This document shows, piece after piece, positions 41,258-50,351 of a DNA stretch of 64,000 bases. The notes under the pieces were generated by a model, which worked only from the letters and a program-made list of their open reading frames with translations, was not told where the DNA came from and did no database searches. The stretch lies in assembly GCA_041920415.1 (NCBI GenBank), contig JBHGYD010000009.1, positions 1 through 64,000 of the forward strand, written 5' to 3'. Numbering within the stretch: the stretch's first letter is position 1; every line of letters starts with the position of its first letter. Origin of the DNA: JBHGYD01 sp041920415. Its GTDB lineage: Bacteria; Bacillota; Bacilli; Bacillales; Anoxybacillaceae. Position numbers and translations under genes: made by a program.

Positions 41258-41812
41258 TTAGTCCCCAATCCTTCCTGTGTTTTTCGTTTCATCGAGTCGC
41301 TCATTCGCCCGCTGAAATGCTAGCTCTACCGCTGCTTTAGCGGAATCACAAAAAGCGATTTCAACCGTGCGACGCTCATCTAAATAGCCTCCCTCATAAG
41401 CTACTTCTTTTATTTTCGCTGCCCATCCCCCTGTCGTTTCAATAATCACAACTGGCTTTTTGTTCATATATGCCGCTGATAGTTCTCCAAGCGTTCCATT
41501 GCCGCCGCGAATCATAATGAACGCGTCAGACGAATGGACAAGAACGATGCTGCGAAAATCAAAATGGAGCCCTGTCGTAATCGGCACATCTAAATAGTCG
41601 TTCGCCACATCCGTAGAGTCTCCTGCCAAAATGCCGATCACGAGTCCGCCCGCTTCTTTTGCTCCTTTGGAGGCCGCTTCCATAACACCACTTCCCCCAC
41701 CTGTTAACAACACCGCATTTCGTTTAGCAATTTCTGCTCCTACCTCTTCTGCTATTTTTCTTACCTCGTCAGGAATTTCCCCCGATTGTCCGATGACCGC
41801 AATTCGTTTCAT
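41258..41812 (-). CDS. TIGR00725 / LOG-like Rossmann protein
   Basis: A 184-residue soluble protein with a Rossmann fold: IAVIGQSGEIP at the start, VLLTGGGSGVMEAASKGA, and the family signature MIRGGNGTLGELSAAY, a relative of the PGGxGTxxE motif of LOG and 'lysine decarboxylase-like' proteins. These hydrolyse nucleotide monophosphates or bind nucleotides; the role here is unknown. It is transcribed alone, convergent with the MFS gene, with corA upstream in the same direction. Confidence 0.75.
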   Translation of the reverse strand: MKRIAVIGQSGEIPDEVRKIAEEVGAEIAKRNAVLLTGGGSGVMEAASKGAKEAGGLVIGILAGDSTDVANDYLDVPITTGLHFDFRSIVLVHSSDAFIMIRGGNGTLGELSAAYMNKKPVVIIETTGGWAAKIKEVAYEGGYLDERRTVEIAFCDSAKAAVELAFQRANERLDETKNTGRIGD

Positions 41813-41876
41813 AGTATCTTCTCCTCAACTTGCTTTTTCCCTATATAAATAAATACAAGTTCTCCCTTTTCCTATT

Positions 41877-42854
41877 TTATCGATCTTTCAAATCGTTTCC
41901 TTTATGAAAACGAAACCAACCATTTCGTTTAAACCAGAAAAACATCGCAATCGCAATGAACGCCATGAATCCCAGCACTGCAAAATAACCGTATTTCCAA
42001 TGAAGCTCTGGCATATAATCAAAATTCATTCCATACACTCCAACAATAAACGTCAACGGCATAAAAATCGTCGTAATGACCGTTAATGTCATCATAATTG
42101 TATTCATCCGATTTGAGTTCAATGACAAATAACTGTCACGAATGTCGGACGTAATTTCTCGATTCGTTTCAATCATCTCGACGAGCTTAAGAAGATGGTC
42201 ATAAATATCATGAAAATAAATTTGGCGTTCTTTCATTCGTTGCAATCGATCGGAATGAATAATCCGATATAACAAATCACGCATTGGAACGATCGTTCTT
42301 CGCAGCTTTGATAAATCACTGCGGATATCGAATACTTGTTCAATAATCGATTGAATCGTTTCATCTTTTGTGTTTTCTTCAAGCTGATTTAGCATATCTT
42401 CAATATGATAAATAGGTGGAAAATAGTCATCGACAAGCTTATCTAAAATATGATACATCACATGAAGCGGTCCTATTTTTAATTCCTCATCGTTTTTTAA
42501 TCGTCCCCATAGATAATTAATTCCTCGGATCCCTTGTTTATGGAACGAAACGAGAAAATTTTGTCCGACAAACAAATCCACTTCTTCTGCTTCAAGCGTT
42601 TTTTGGTTAATCGCATGCAAAACAACGAACAAGTATTGTTCATAAAAATCAAGTTTTGGACGCTGAACATATTCTAAACAGTCTTCAATCGCTAACGGAT
42701 GGAAATGGAAAAAATCTGCAAGTAACTTCGCTTCTTCCTCTGTAGGTTCGTTAAAATCAACCCAATACCAAGAAATGTGCGGGCTTTTTAAAGACTGTAA
42801 TGGTAAGTCATAAAGGACTTTAAAATCTTTTGTCACAGCGCACGTTCGTATCAT
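41877..42854 (-). CDS. corA: CorA magnesium/cobalt channel
   Basis: A 325-residue CorA-family channel: a long cytosolic domain (residues 1-260), then two C-terminal helices with the GMN signature in FIVGVYGMNFDYMPEL. Both the length and the GMN are normal. It conducts Mg2+ (and Co2+ or Ni2+) inward as a pentamer. The start at 42854 (MIRTCAVTKDF) was chosen because AAAGGGG lies 9 nt upstream; the 36 upstream residues of the open frame are not family-like. No M-box-type leader was noted. Confidence 0.92.
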   Translation of the reverse strand: MIRTCAVTKDFKVLYDLPLQSLKSPHISWYWVDFNEPTEEEAKLLADFFHFHPLAIEDCLEYVQRPKLDFYEQYLFVVLHAINQKTLEAEEVDLFVGQNFLVSFHKQGIRGINYLWGRLKNDEELKIGPLHVMYHILDKLVDDYFPPIYHIEDMLNQLEENTKDETIQSIIEQVFDIRSDLSKLRRTIVPMRDLLYRIIHSDRLQRMKERQIYFHDIYDHLLKLVEMIETNREITSDIRDSYLSLNSNRMNTIMMTLTVITTIFMPLTFIVGVYGMNFDYMPELHWKYGYFAVLGFMAFIAIAMFFWFKRNGWFRFHKGNDLKDR

Positions 42855-43056
42855 ATAGTAAATCCCCTTTAATTCAGTCTCTTTATATATCATAACCGAA
42901 AAGGCGCTGCCTGCCAAAATCAACGAATAAATAGCACGTGAATTTCTACTGAAAATTTCCATACTTTAATTATCAAAATTTTCTTTACATTTTCGTAAAA
43001 AACAACGATAATATAAAAAAGGGAACCTTTCGTTCCCGAACAAGGGGGAGTCACAC

Positions 43057-43329
43057 ATGTACGAAAAACAATATCCTCACGAAGGCATTATGATGTTTGG
43101 GCAACCGGAAGAAAAAAATAGTTATGGTCCTCTTGCGCAAATGATTCTCGAACAGGCGATTTTCCATTATCAAAAAAATAAATTAATGGAAAAAATCGAT
43201 GAAGCGCTAGCCGCGCGAAATAAGGCGCTATTTCTAGAATTATCAGCACAATATAATGAATTGCTAAAAAATATGGAGCGTAAACGAGGAGATCACGAAA
43301 ATGGAATGCGAAGCCTCGGAACAATATAA
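43057..43329 (+). CDS. IDEAL-domain protein
   Basis: A 90-residue protein with the IDEAL-type region near residues 30-72 (MILEQAIFHYQKNKLMEKID, then EALAARNKALFLELSAQYNE). This short helical domain is found in Bacillales proteins that bind regulators such as MecA/ClpC-type partners. The function of this one is unknown. AAGGGGGAG lies 6 nt before the ATG. It is a single gene with its own terminator, just upstream of patA. Confidence 0.75.
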   Translation: MYEKQYPHEGIMMFGQPEEKNSYGPLAQMILEQAIFHYQKNKLMEKIDEALAARNKALFLELSAQYNELLKNMERKRGDHENGMRSLGTI

Positions 43330-43346
43330 TCACCAGATAACTGACT

Positions 43347-43396
43347 AGGTGAGCTACTTCTTCATCAATAATGGAAGAAGAAAGCTCACCTTTTAT
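43347..43396 (+). terminator. Terminator of the IDEAL gene
   Basis: AGGTGAGCT pairs with AGCTCACCT, with an inner TTCTTC/GAAGAA, then TTTT. Confidence 0.8.
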
Positions 43397-43467
43397 GATT
43401 TTCGTGACAATTGACAAAGCCATGATAAAATATTGTAAAGAAATCATCATGGAAGGATGGACAGTTT

Positions 43468-44616
43468 GTGGAACATCTCATTAACTCACGCATCAAAAAT
43501 ATTGAAATATCAGGTATTCGCAAATTTTTCAATATGGTTGCCCACCATCCTAATCTTATTTCTTTAACAATTGGGCAACCTGACTTTCCTACTCCCCAGC
43601 ATGTAAAAGAAGCAGGAAAGGAAGCGATTACCAACAACTTTACGACATATACCCATAACGCCGGATTTGTTGAATTGCGTCAAGCCGCTTGCGATTTTGT
43701 GCGCGAAAAATACGGATTAAACTATGATGAGAACGAAGTCGTTGTAACCGTAGGTGCAAGCCAGGCCATTGATATTGCGTTTCGTACGATTTTAGAAGAA
43801 GGAGTAGAGGTCATTTTACCAGCACCTGTTTACCCGGGATATGAACCTCTGATTCGCATGTGCGGCGCAAAACCAGTGTATGTCGATACACGAGAGAATG
43901 GATTTCGCCTGTCTGCCGAATTAGTGGCTCCTTATATCAATGAACGAACCCGCTGTATCGTGCTACCGTATCCGTCAAATCCAACGGGAGCCACGTTATC
44001 GGAACAAGAGCTTCTTGATTTAGCTCATTTACTCAAAGATCGACCAATTTGGATTTTGTCCGATGAAATTTATAGCGAACTTGTTTACCATGGTCGACAT
44101 CATTCCATCGCCACATGGCTTCGCAATCAGACGATTGTCATTAACGGATTAAGTAAATCACATTCGATGACAGGATGGCGCATCGGCTTTGTGTTTGCAC
44201 CTGCGTTTTTAACAACACATATGTTGAAAGCACATCAATATAGCGTGTCTTGTACATCTTCCATCTCACAAAAAGCGGCATTCGCTGCATTAACGTCCGG
44301 AAAAGATGACGCGGAACCCATGCGCAAGCAGTATGCAGAACGAATGGAATACGCATACGACCGGCTCGTCAACATGGGGCTTCAAGTGGAAAAACCAGCG
44401 GGCGCCTTTTATTTATTCCCTTCAATTGCACCATTTGGGAAAACATCATTTGATTTCGCGCTTGATTTAGTGAACAAAGCAGGGGTTGCCGTCGTCCCTG
44501 GCAGCGCCTTTTCACAATATGGGGAAGGGTACGTACGCCTTTCGTACGCCTATTCATTTGAAACGTTAAAAGAAGGATTAGATCGCCTTGAGCGCTACAT
44601 TATTCAGCAAAAATAA
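43468..44616 (+). CDS. patA: N-acetyl-LL-diaminopimelate aminotransferase PatA
   Basis: A 382-residue class-I PLP aminotransferase. PLP-binding Lys lies in VINGLSKSHSMTGWRIGF. SNPTGATL, ILSDEIYSELVY and the C-terminal VVPGSAFSQYGEGYVRLSYA (Arg for substrate carboxylate) are present. It matches B. subtilis PatA, which lies near cheV and works in the acetylated diaminopimelate branch between DapH and DapL; both of those are at 14-16 kb. The start is GTG, with GGAAGGA upstream. A terminator follows. Confidence 0.9.
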   Translation: MEHLINSRIKNIEISGIRKFFNMVAHHPNLISLTIGQPDFPTPQHVKEAGKEAITNNFTTYTHNAGFVELRQAACDFVREKYGLNYDENEVVVTVGASQAIDIAFRTILEEGVEVILPAPVYPGYEPLIRMCGAKPVYVDTRENGFRLSAELVAPYINERTRCIVLPYPSNPTGATLSEQELLDLAHLLKDRPIWILSDEIYSELVYHGRHHSIATWLRNQTIVINGLSKSHSMTGWRIGFVFAPAFLTTHMLKAHQYSVSCTSSISQKAAFAALTSGKDDAEPMRKQYAERMEYAYDRLVNMGLQVEKPAGAFYLFPSIAPFGKTSFDFALDLVNKAGVAVVPGSAFSQYGEGYVRLSYAYSFETLKEGLDRLERYIIQQK

Positions 44617-44655
44617 CATTCGTCGAAATAAGAAGTTTAACGGCGACAAGCAAAT

Positions 44656-44699
44656 CAAAAAGGTGAGAACCGACCAGGCAACGGTTTCTCACCTTTTCG
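44656..44699. terminator. Bidirectional terminator patA / quinone oxidoreductase
   Basis: AAAAAGGTGAGA(A)CCG pairs with CGGTTTCTCACCTTTT between convergent genes. Confidence 0.85.
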
Positions 44700-44700
44700 T

Positions 44701-45687
44701 TTATGATGGAATAAGAATCAGCTTTCCATATGTTTTTCGCGATTGTAATAGCCGATGTACGTCGGCTGCCTGTTCTAGCGGATACATGCCGCCAATCGTC
44801 AGTTGTAATGCTCCTGTTTGCACATAGGTCAACAATTCTCGTAAACTTTGTTGATACAATGTTGGCTTTTTCATGATTTGCGGTAAAAAGAAACCAGTGA
44901 CCGATAAATTTTTTCCCATTAAAGCAGAAGGATTCATTTTCGTAAACTGTCCGCTTGCGACTCCGTAAACAACGAGGCGGCCAAACGGTGCTAAACAAGC
45001 TAATGTTTGATGAAAAATATCTCCTCCTGCCATCTCAAGAGCGACGTCGACTCCTTTTCCGTTCGTATGAGCAAGAACCTCCTCGTTCCACCCCTCTTGC
45101 GTATAGTTAACGAGAATATCAGCACCAAGATTTTTGGCTATCTCAAGCTTTTCCGCTGTGCTCGCTGTCGCAATCACTTTGCCTGCACCGAAAATTTTCG
45201 CGAGCTGTACGGCAATCGTTCCAACTCCTCCGGCAGCAGCATGAATCAAAACGGTTTCCCCTTCCTCAAGACGCCCCATCGTTTTTAAAATATGATAGGC
45301 GCTCAATCCTTGTAACGGAAGTGCAACAGCCGTATGAAAATCCATTCCATCTGGAATCGGAATGACACCTCGCTCATCGGCGAGCGTATACTCTGCATAC
45401 CCTGTTGCATCATCGGAACCAAGCAATGTCACAACGCGCTGTCCGACTTGCACCGATGTGACGTCTTCTCCGACTTCGCATACGATTCCAGCTACTTCAG
45501 CACCAGGGACAAACGGAAGTGGAGTCGGGATGACATATTTTCCTTCCCGTCGTGCTGTATCGGCGTAATTCACACCGATTGCTTTCACTTCAATTAATAC
45601 GTTGCGCCCGGATGGTTTCGGCTTTTCTAACTCGACAAGCTTTAACACTTCTGGTCCACCATATTGCGTAAATTGAATCGCTTTCAT
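44701..45687 (-). CDS. NADPH:quinone oxidoreductase, zeta-crystallin type MDR
   Basis: A 328-residue medium-chain dehydrogenase of the zinc-free quinone reductase type. It has the N-terminal GroES-like domain (MKAIQFTQYGGPEVLKLVE), the nucleotide motif HAAAGGVGTIAVQLAK, VDVALEMAGGDIF, and the end AADVHRLLQSRKTYGKLIL. It lacks the zinc cysteines. It probably reduces quinones or enones. The ATG at 45687 follows AAGGAG; the longer frame does not fit the family. A 33-residue ORF with a strong ribosome site lies just upstream in the same direction. Confidence 0.88.
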   Translation of the reverse strand: MKAIQFTQYGGPEVLKLVELEKPKPSGRNVLIEVKAIGVNYADTARREGKYVIPTPLPFVPGAEVAGIVCEVGEDVTSVQVGQRVVTLLGSDDATGYAEYTLADERGVIPIPDGMDFHTAVALPLQGLSAYHILKTMGRLEEGETVLIHAAAGGVGTIAVQLAKIFGAGKVIATASTAEKLEIAKNLGADILVNYTQEGWNEEVLAHTNGKGVDVALEMAGGDIFHQTLACLAPFGRLVVYGVASGQFTKMNPSALMGKNLSVTGFFLPQIMKKPTLYQQSLRELLTYVQTGALQLTIGGMYPLEQAADVHRLLQSRKTYGKLILIPS

Positions 45688-45706
45688 CTCATTTCTCCTT
45701 TTATTT

Positions 45707-45808
45707 TTACTGACATTTTCGTTTGAACGATTGCCCATCTACCAACTCATTAAATCGTTCTGAAAGAAGCAATAAAAACGATTTTTGTTTAGCTGTTTCC
45801 GTAATCAT
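45707..45808 (-). CDS. Small ORF upstream of the quinone oxidoreductase gene
   Basis: A 33-residue frame (MITETAKQKSFLLLLSERFN start, ending KRKCQ) with an excellent ribosome site, GGAGG 8 nt before the ATG. It ends 19 nt before the quinone reductase ATG, a spacing suited to translational coupling. I do not recognise the peptide. It could be a true small protein, a leader peptide, or the N-terminal remains of a lost gene. Confidence 0.45.
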   Translation of the reverse strand: MITETAKQKSFLLLLSERFNELVDGQSFKRKCQ

Positions 45809-45863
45809 GCGGTGTTCCTCCGTTCATTCTCTCGGTGTAAATATATCGTTCATGCCGCTTTCT

Positions 45864-46631
45864 TCATAAAGAAAATGACCGCCTCGCCGCATCGTCAATT
45901 TCCCCTCCCCATTTTGTTTTTTGAAAAATCGGAATAATCGACATCGTTCCTTGTTCACTAATATAATCAATCTCATGTTCAAGCCCGTGTGCCATTAACC
46001 ATCTTCCGACACGCGATGATTTTAAAATCATTCTCCCTCCATCCACAGTGCTATATTGCTTATAAAAAAAGAATGCAGCCGCGGCCGAATCAGATAAATC
46101 ATGAACGGTAATGCCATTCATTAACAAACAGGCAATAAAATAGCCTGCTCCATAAAAATCTTCCAAACAAAACCGCCCGGAAGAACCGGCACATACGGCC
46201 ACAATTGTTTCTGTTTGATGGTAACGACGAATATATTCGGCCAGCGCTTGACCGTTTAATAGACTTCCAATATAAAGTTTACTAGCTGTCATCGCTTTAC
46301 GAATTGCGACCGTTCCATTTGTCGTAGATAAGATGAGCGTCTTTCTGGCGATCATCTCTTTTAATGAAAGCGGAGCAGGAGAATGGAATCCATCAATCGT
46401 CTTTCCTTCATACTCTCCGGCCAATTCATAGCTGCCGCTCGGAAACAACCGAGATACTTGTTGCGCTTCCAATCCGCTGAAAACGGGGATGACCGTTTTA
46501 GCTCCGAAAGAAAGAGCGGCAGTAATCGTTGATGTTGCTAGCAAAACATCAAACACGACAGCGATTTTGTTATTCGCCAATGTTGATTCATCGATTTCTT
46601 CCTTACGTAAAAGAAGGTGCACTTTTGACAT
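45864..46631 (-). CDS. comB: ComB-type 2-phosphosulfolactate phosphatase family protein
   Basis: A 255-residue protein of the ComB family. Motifs include VVFDVLLATSTITAAL, SGSYELAGEYEGKTIDGFH, LILSTTNGTVAI, VAVCAGSSGRFCLEDFYGAG, and an Asp/Ser-rich centre (DLSDSAAAA). ComB removes phosphate from 2-phosphosulfolactate in sulfolactate/coenzyme M synthesis; Bacillus homologues relate to spore sulfolactate. GAGGTGA precedes the ATG. It lies 9 nt after the phosphotransferase gene, at the end of the acyl-CoA operon, an unexpected partner, so the family role may not apply here. Confidence 0.75.
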   Translation of the reverse strand: MSKVHLLLRKEEIDESTLANNKIAVVFDVLLATSTITAALSFGAKTVIPVFSGLEAQQVSRLFPSGSYELAGEYEGKTIDGFHSPAPLSLKEMIARKTLILSTTNGTVAIRKAMTASKLYIGSLLNGQALAEYIRRYHQTETIVAVCAGSSGRFCLEDFYGAGYFIACLLMNGITVHDLSDSAAAAFFFYKQYSTVDGGRMILKSSRVGRWLMAHGLEHEIDYISEQGTMSIIPIFQKTKWGGEIDDAARRSFSL

Positions 46632-46640
46632 ATATTCACC

Positions 46641-47696
46641 TCATTGAAGCGCGAGCTGCCACGCATATTGCACAAGCGATTGAACAGATTGTCCGAAATG
46701 GCGGAAGCGCTCATCTTTTGTTTGACCGCGTTGAAAACGATAATAAATTTGCTGACAAATGACAGCTAATTTAAAATAAGCAAACGTTAAATAGAAATGA
46801 ATGTGTGACACATCACGTCCGCTTTTTTCTGCGTATTTGGAAATAAACTCGTCACGCGTGTAAAATCCTTTATAAACCGTTACAGGAGGTTTTCCTAGTA
46901 CGTTTTTTAATAACGGTGGATCCTCCTCTTGAATCCAATAGCCCATTGCAACCGCTAAATCAGCAAGTGGGTCGCCAACGGTTGTCATCTCCCAATCAAA
47001 CAATCCGACCATTTTTGTTATATCATCTTCAGCGAACAACGCATTGTTTAACTTATAATCATAATGAATAATCGTTGCTTCGCTTGTCGAAGGGATATGT
47101 TGGACTAACCACTTCGTTAATTCGTCTACTTCTTTCCAATCATCCGTTTTGGCACGCTCATAGCGGTGAATCCAGCCATGCACTTGCCTTTCGATAAATC
47201 CGTCTGGCCGCACCATACGGACAAGATTTGTCTTTTTATAATCTAAACGATGCAATTCGACAAGCGTATCAACCATCGTTTCAGAAATATTCCGACATAT
47301 CTCTTCGGTCGGCTCTATGAATGTTGGAAACTCCGTATCTAATACAACGCCTTTTCGTCGTTCCATAAGAAAGAACGGACTTCCAACAATCGACTCATCA
47401 TCACAAAATAAAAGCGGCTTCGGCGCAAGCGGAAAAAGCGGATGAATTTCTTTTAACCATTCGAATTCGCGTTTCATATCGTGCGCTTTCGGTGCTACCG
47501 GACCGAGCGGTGGACGGCGCAATACAACTTCCCAATCACCGTTTGCCAATAAATACGTTAAATTCGAATGCCCGGCAGAAAATTGTTTGACGTGTACGAT
47601 CCCTTCTGGAAAATCGGAAAACGATGCACGCAAAAAGCGCGTCAATTTTTCTATGTTCAATTCTTCGCCTTTTCGAACAGGAATAATAGATTCCAT
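46641..47696 (-). CDS. Phosphotransferase (APH family, ACAD10-like)
   Basis: A 351-residue protein-kinase-like phosphotransferase of the aminoglycoside phosphotransferase superfamily. It has the opening FSAGHSNLTYLLANGDWEVVLRRPP, the catalytic IIHYDYKLNNALFAED, and the metal motif GLFDWEMTTVGDPLADLA. Relatives fused or adjacent to acyl-CoA dehydrogenases (as in ACAD10/11) phosphorylate 4-hydroxyacyl-CoAs for degradation, and this gene sits with such a cluster. GAGG precedes the ATG. The substrate is inferred from context. Confidence 0.85.
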   Translation of the reverse strand: MESIIPVRKGEELNIEKLTRFLRASFSDFPEGIVHVKQFSAGHSNLTYLLANGDWEVVLRRPPLGPVAPKAHDMKREFEWLKEIHPLFPLAPKPLLFCDDESIVGSPFFLMERRKGVVLDTEFPTFIEPTEEICRNISETMVDTLVELHRLDYKKTNLVRMVRPDGFIERQVHGWIHRYERAKTDDWKEVDELTKWLVQHIPSTSEATIIHYDYKLNNALFAEDDITKMVGLFDWEMTTVGDPLADLAVAMGYWIQEEDPPLLKNVLGKPPVTVYKGFYTRDEFISKYAEKSGRDVSHIHFYLTFAYFKLAVICQQIYYRFQRGQTKDERFRHFGQSVQSLVQYAWQLALQ

Positions 47697-47735
47697 TTTT
47701 TACCTCCTTACCAATCAAGGTAGCGTTTTTCCGCG

Positions 47736-48611
47736 TTAACGATTAATCTTCTGCTTTTCATACACATACCAGCCTCTTCCTGTTTTGCGGCCAAGATGCC
47801 CTTGTTTGACCTTCTCTTCAACGCAAGCAAACGGTTTGTCCTCTGGATCTCCTGTTTCCGCATATCGCTGTTGCATCACATAATAAACGACATCAAGCCC
47901 TGATAAGTCCATTAACTCAAACGGTCCAATCGGATGGTTCAACGCTTTTTTACAAATGAGGTCAATATCTTTAAAATCAGCAATTCCTTTCTCATAAAGT
48001 TCAACCGCTTCTCGTTGCAGCGCTCCTAATATCCGGTTGGCCACAAACCCGGAAATTTCTTTACGTAACAACACGCCAGTGCGATTTATTTGCTTGCAAA
48101 CATCCATAGTGATGTTTGCTGTTTCTTCCGATGTTTTCTCGCTCATAACAACTTCGACGCAATCCATGACAAGCGGCGGGAAAAAGAAATGCATATTGAC
48201 GACTTTGTCAGGACGAGTCGTTACATCGGCGATTAACGAGTTCACAATCGTTGAGCTGTTCGTTGCCAAAATCGCATGTTTCGGTGCCAGCTTATCAACT
48301 TGGGCGAACACTTCTCGTTTCACATCTAATTTCTCAATAACTGCCTCAATGACAAAATCAGCCTCTTTCACTGCTTCCTCTAAACTCGTTTTGAACGACA
48401 GTCTCGAGAAGGCAGCTTCCTTATCTTCAGAAGTAATCTTTCCTTTGTTCACCCATTTGTTCATTATTTCTTCAAGCGTTTCTTTCGCCTTCGTTAATGC
48501 TTGTTCATGAATATCTTGCAGCTTCGTTTCATAGCCTCCTAACGCACATAACATCGCAATTTGATGTCCCATTGACCCCGCGCCAATCACAGCAATCGTT
48601 TGAACCTTCAT
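47736..48611 (-). CDS. 3-hydroxyacyl-CoA (3-hydroxybutyryl-CoA) dehydrogenase
   Basis: A 291-residue NAD-dependent dehydrogenase. It has the Rossmann start IAVIGAGSMGHQIAML, ATNSSTIVNSLIADVTTRP, the catalytic His in VVNMHFFFPP and Glu in VEVVMSEKT, ISGFVANRILGALQREAV, and GRKTGRGWYVYEK at the end. It oxidises 3-hydroxyacyl-CoA in beta-oxidation or butanoate metabolism. A palindromic operator lies 20 nt upstream of its start, so it may have its own promoter or internal control within the acyl-CoA operon. Confidence 0.92.
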   Translation of the reverse strand: MKVQTIAVIGAGSMGHQIAMLCALGGYETKLQDIHEQALTKAKETLEEIMNKWVNKGKITSEDKEAAFSRLSFKTSLEEAVKEADFVIEAVIEKLDVKREVFAQVDKLAPKHAILATNSSTIVNSLIADVTTRPDKVVNMHFFFPPLVMDCVEVVMSEKTSEETANITMDVCKQINRTGVLLRKEISGFVANRILGALQREAVELYEKGIADFKDIDLICKKALNHPIGPFELMDLSGLDVVYYVMQQRYAETGDPEDKPFACVEEKVKQGHLGRKTGRGWYVYEKQKINR

Positions 48612-48630
48612 ATTGATCCCCTCCCTTTTT

Positions 48631-48642
48631 AACTGATCAGTT
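48631..48642. promoter_or_regulatory. Palindromic operator A (TetR-type)
   Basis: AACTGATCAGTT, a perfect 12-bp palindrome. In its minus-strand context, CATACTAACTGATCAGT, it matches operator B before the acyl-CoA dehydrogenase gene at 14 of 17 positions. Confidence 0.6.
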
Positions 48643-48656
48643 AGTATGTTTTTAGT

Positions 48657-48690
48657 CGGCTACCGGTGTCATTTCATTGCTAGGTAGCCG
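48657..48690 (-). promoter_or_regulatory. Hairpin in the ligase / hydroxyacyl-CoA dehydrogenase gap
   Basis: CGGCTACC, an 18-nt loop, GGTAGCCG. There is no T-run on either strand. It may protect the 3' end of the upstream transcript. Confidence 0.5.
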
Positions 48691-48719
48691 CTCTGTTTAC
48701 ACGTTTTCAATTCCTTATG

Positions 48720-50333
48720 TTACTTTGACTCGATCGCTTCTTCGCGGAGAACGCGACGCAATATTTTTCCAACATTTGTTTTTGGTAGCTCTTTTCGGAA
48801 TTCAACGATGCGTGGCACTTTATAAGCAGCCAGATTTTTTCGGCAATGTTCGATGATTTCTTCAGCGCTCGCTTCTTTTCCATCTTTTAAGACGATAATC
48901 GCCTTTACTGTTTCGCCGCGATACGCATCCGGTACACCGATGACGACCGCTTCTCTTACAGATGGGTGTTCGTAAAGAACTTCCTCAATTTCACGAGGAT
49001 AAACGTTATAGCCACTGGCAATAATCATATCTTTTTTCCGGTCGACAATCGTTACGTATCCTTGCTCATCGACCGTCGCCAAATCGCCTGTATACAGCCA
49101 GCCGTCCCGCAACGTCACCGCCGTTTCCTCCGGCATGTTCCAATATCCTTTCATCACTTGCGGACCGCGAATGATCAGCTCCCCGAGCTCGCCCGGTTTG
49201 ACTTCTTCCGTTCCTGTTGCGATATCGACAACTTTATATTCCGTCATCGGCAATCCGATTCCGACCGTTCCAGGTTTCCGCTCGGCAAACGGCGGATTGC
49301 AATGTGTGACTGGTGAAGCTTCGGAAAGACCGTACCCTTCTAATACAACCGCACCCGTTTTTCGTTCAAATTCCCTCATTAACTCTACTGCCATCGGGGC
49401 GCTTCCGCTATTGCAAACTTTGATGCTATCAATGCCGTACTGTTCCACCTGAGGTGTGTTCGTAATCGCCACATACATCGTCGGCACGCCCGGGAAAAAC
49501 GTCGGTTGCTTTTCTTTAATTGTGTGTAACACTTCCTGCAATTCAAAACGTGGCAATAAAATATTGGTCGCTCCTACATAAATCGGTAAATTCATTCCTG
49601 ATGTCATAGCGAACACATGAAAAAGTGGAATAACTGTTAAATATCGCTCTTTTCCATATTCGATCATGTCTTTAAAAAACTCTACACATTGCAGGACATT
49701 GGCGACTAAATTGCGATGCGTTAACATCGCACCTTTTGAACGTCCGGTCGTCCCACCTGTGTATTGCAAGACAGCAATATCGTGTTCCGGTTCAATTGTG
49801 ACAGACTGCACGGCGCCGTCTCCGCGTTTTACAAACTCATCAAACGTAACATCTGGGGCGAAAGAGAGTGACGTAGGCTGCAAGCTAACCACAATCACAT
49901 GTTTCACAGAAGTATCGCCTTGTACCGCTTTTAAGCGAGAGTAAACAGCATCATAAACGACGATCGTTTCCGTACCTGAATCTTGCAAAATATGTGTTAA
50001 TTCTCGCTCAACTAACATCGGATTCACTTGTGTTACAATCGCACCGACGCGAAGAATAGCATAATAAGCGATGACATATTGCGGGCAGTTCGGCAACATG
50101 ATTGCGACTCGGTCACCTTTTTTTACTCCTTGTTTTTGTAAACTAGAAGCAAATAGCTCTACTAAACTAACAAGCTCTTGATACGTTATTTCTTTATGGT
50201 AGAAAGAAAGGGCCGGTCGATCGCTATACTGGATGGCACGTTCTTTTAAAATGTCACACAATGTAATGTTTGGGATATCAAAATGGGACGCAATCGTGTT
50301 CGGATATAAAGAAAACGCTTTCTTTTTGTTCAT
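48720..50333 (-). CDS. Long-chain fatty-acid--CoA ligase
   Basis: A 537-residue ANL-superfamily acyl-CoA synthetase. The AMP-binding motif is LQYTGGTTGRSKGAMLTH, then GYGLSEASPVTH, GWLYTGDLATVDEQGYVTIV, RKKDMIIASGYNVYPREIEE, and the C-terminal catalytic Lys in LPKTNVGKILRRVL. It activates fatty acids to acyl-CoA, the entry step of the cluster. It lies 18 nt downstream of the SDR gene. The related B. subtilis genes are lcfA and lcfB; I leave the symbol blank because several paralogues are usual. Confidence 0.92.
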   Translation of the reverse strand: MNKKKAFSLYPNTIASHFDIPNITLCDILKERAIQYSDRPALSFYHKEITYQELVSLVELFASSLQKQGVKKGDRVAIMLPNCPQYVIAYYAILRVGAIVTQVNPMLVERELTHILQDSGTETIVVYDAVYSRLKAVQGDTSVKHVIVVSLQPTSLSFAPDVTFDEFVKRGDGAVQSVTIEPEHDIAVLQYTGGTTGRSKGAMLTHRNLVANVLQCVEFFKDMIEYGKERYLTVIPLFHVFAMTSGMNLPIYVGATNILLPRFELQEVLHTIKEKQPTFFPGVPTMYVAITNTPQVEQYGIDSIKVCNSGSAPMAVELMREFERKTGAVVLEGYGLSEASPVTHCNPPFAERKPGTVGIGLPMTEYKVVDIATGTEEVKPGELGELIIRGPQVMKGYWNMPEETAVTLRDGWLYTGDLATVDEQGYVTIVDRKKDMIIASGYNVYPREIEEVLYEHPSVREAVVIGVPDAYRGETVKAIIVLKDGKEASAEEIIEHCRKNLAAYKVPRIVEFRKELPKTNVGKILRRVLREEAIESK

Positions 50334-50351
50334 TTTTTTCTCCTTCCCCCT

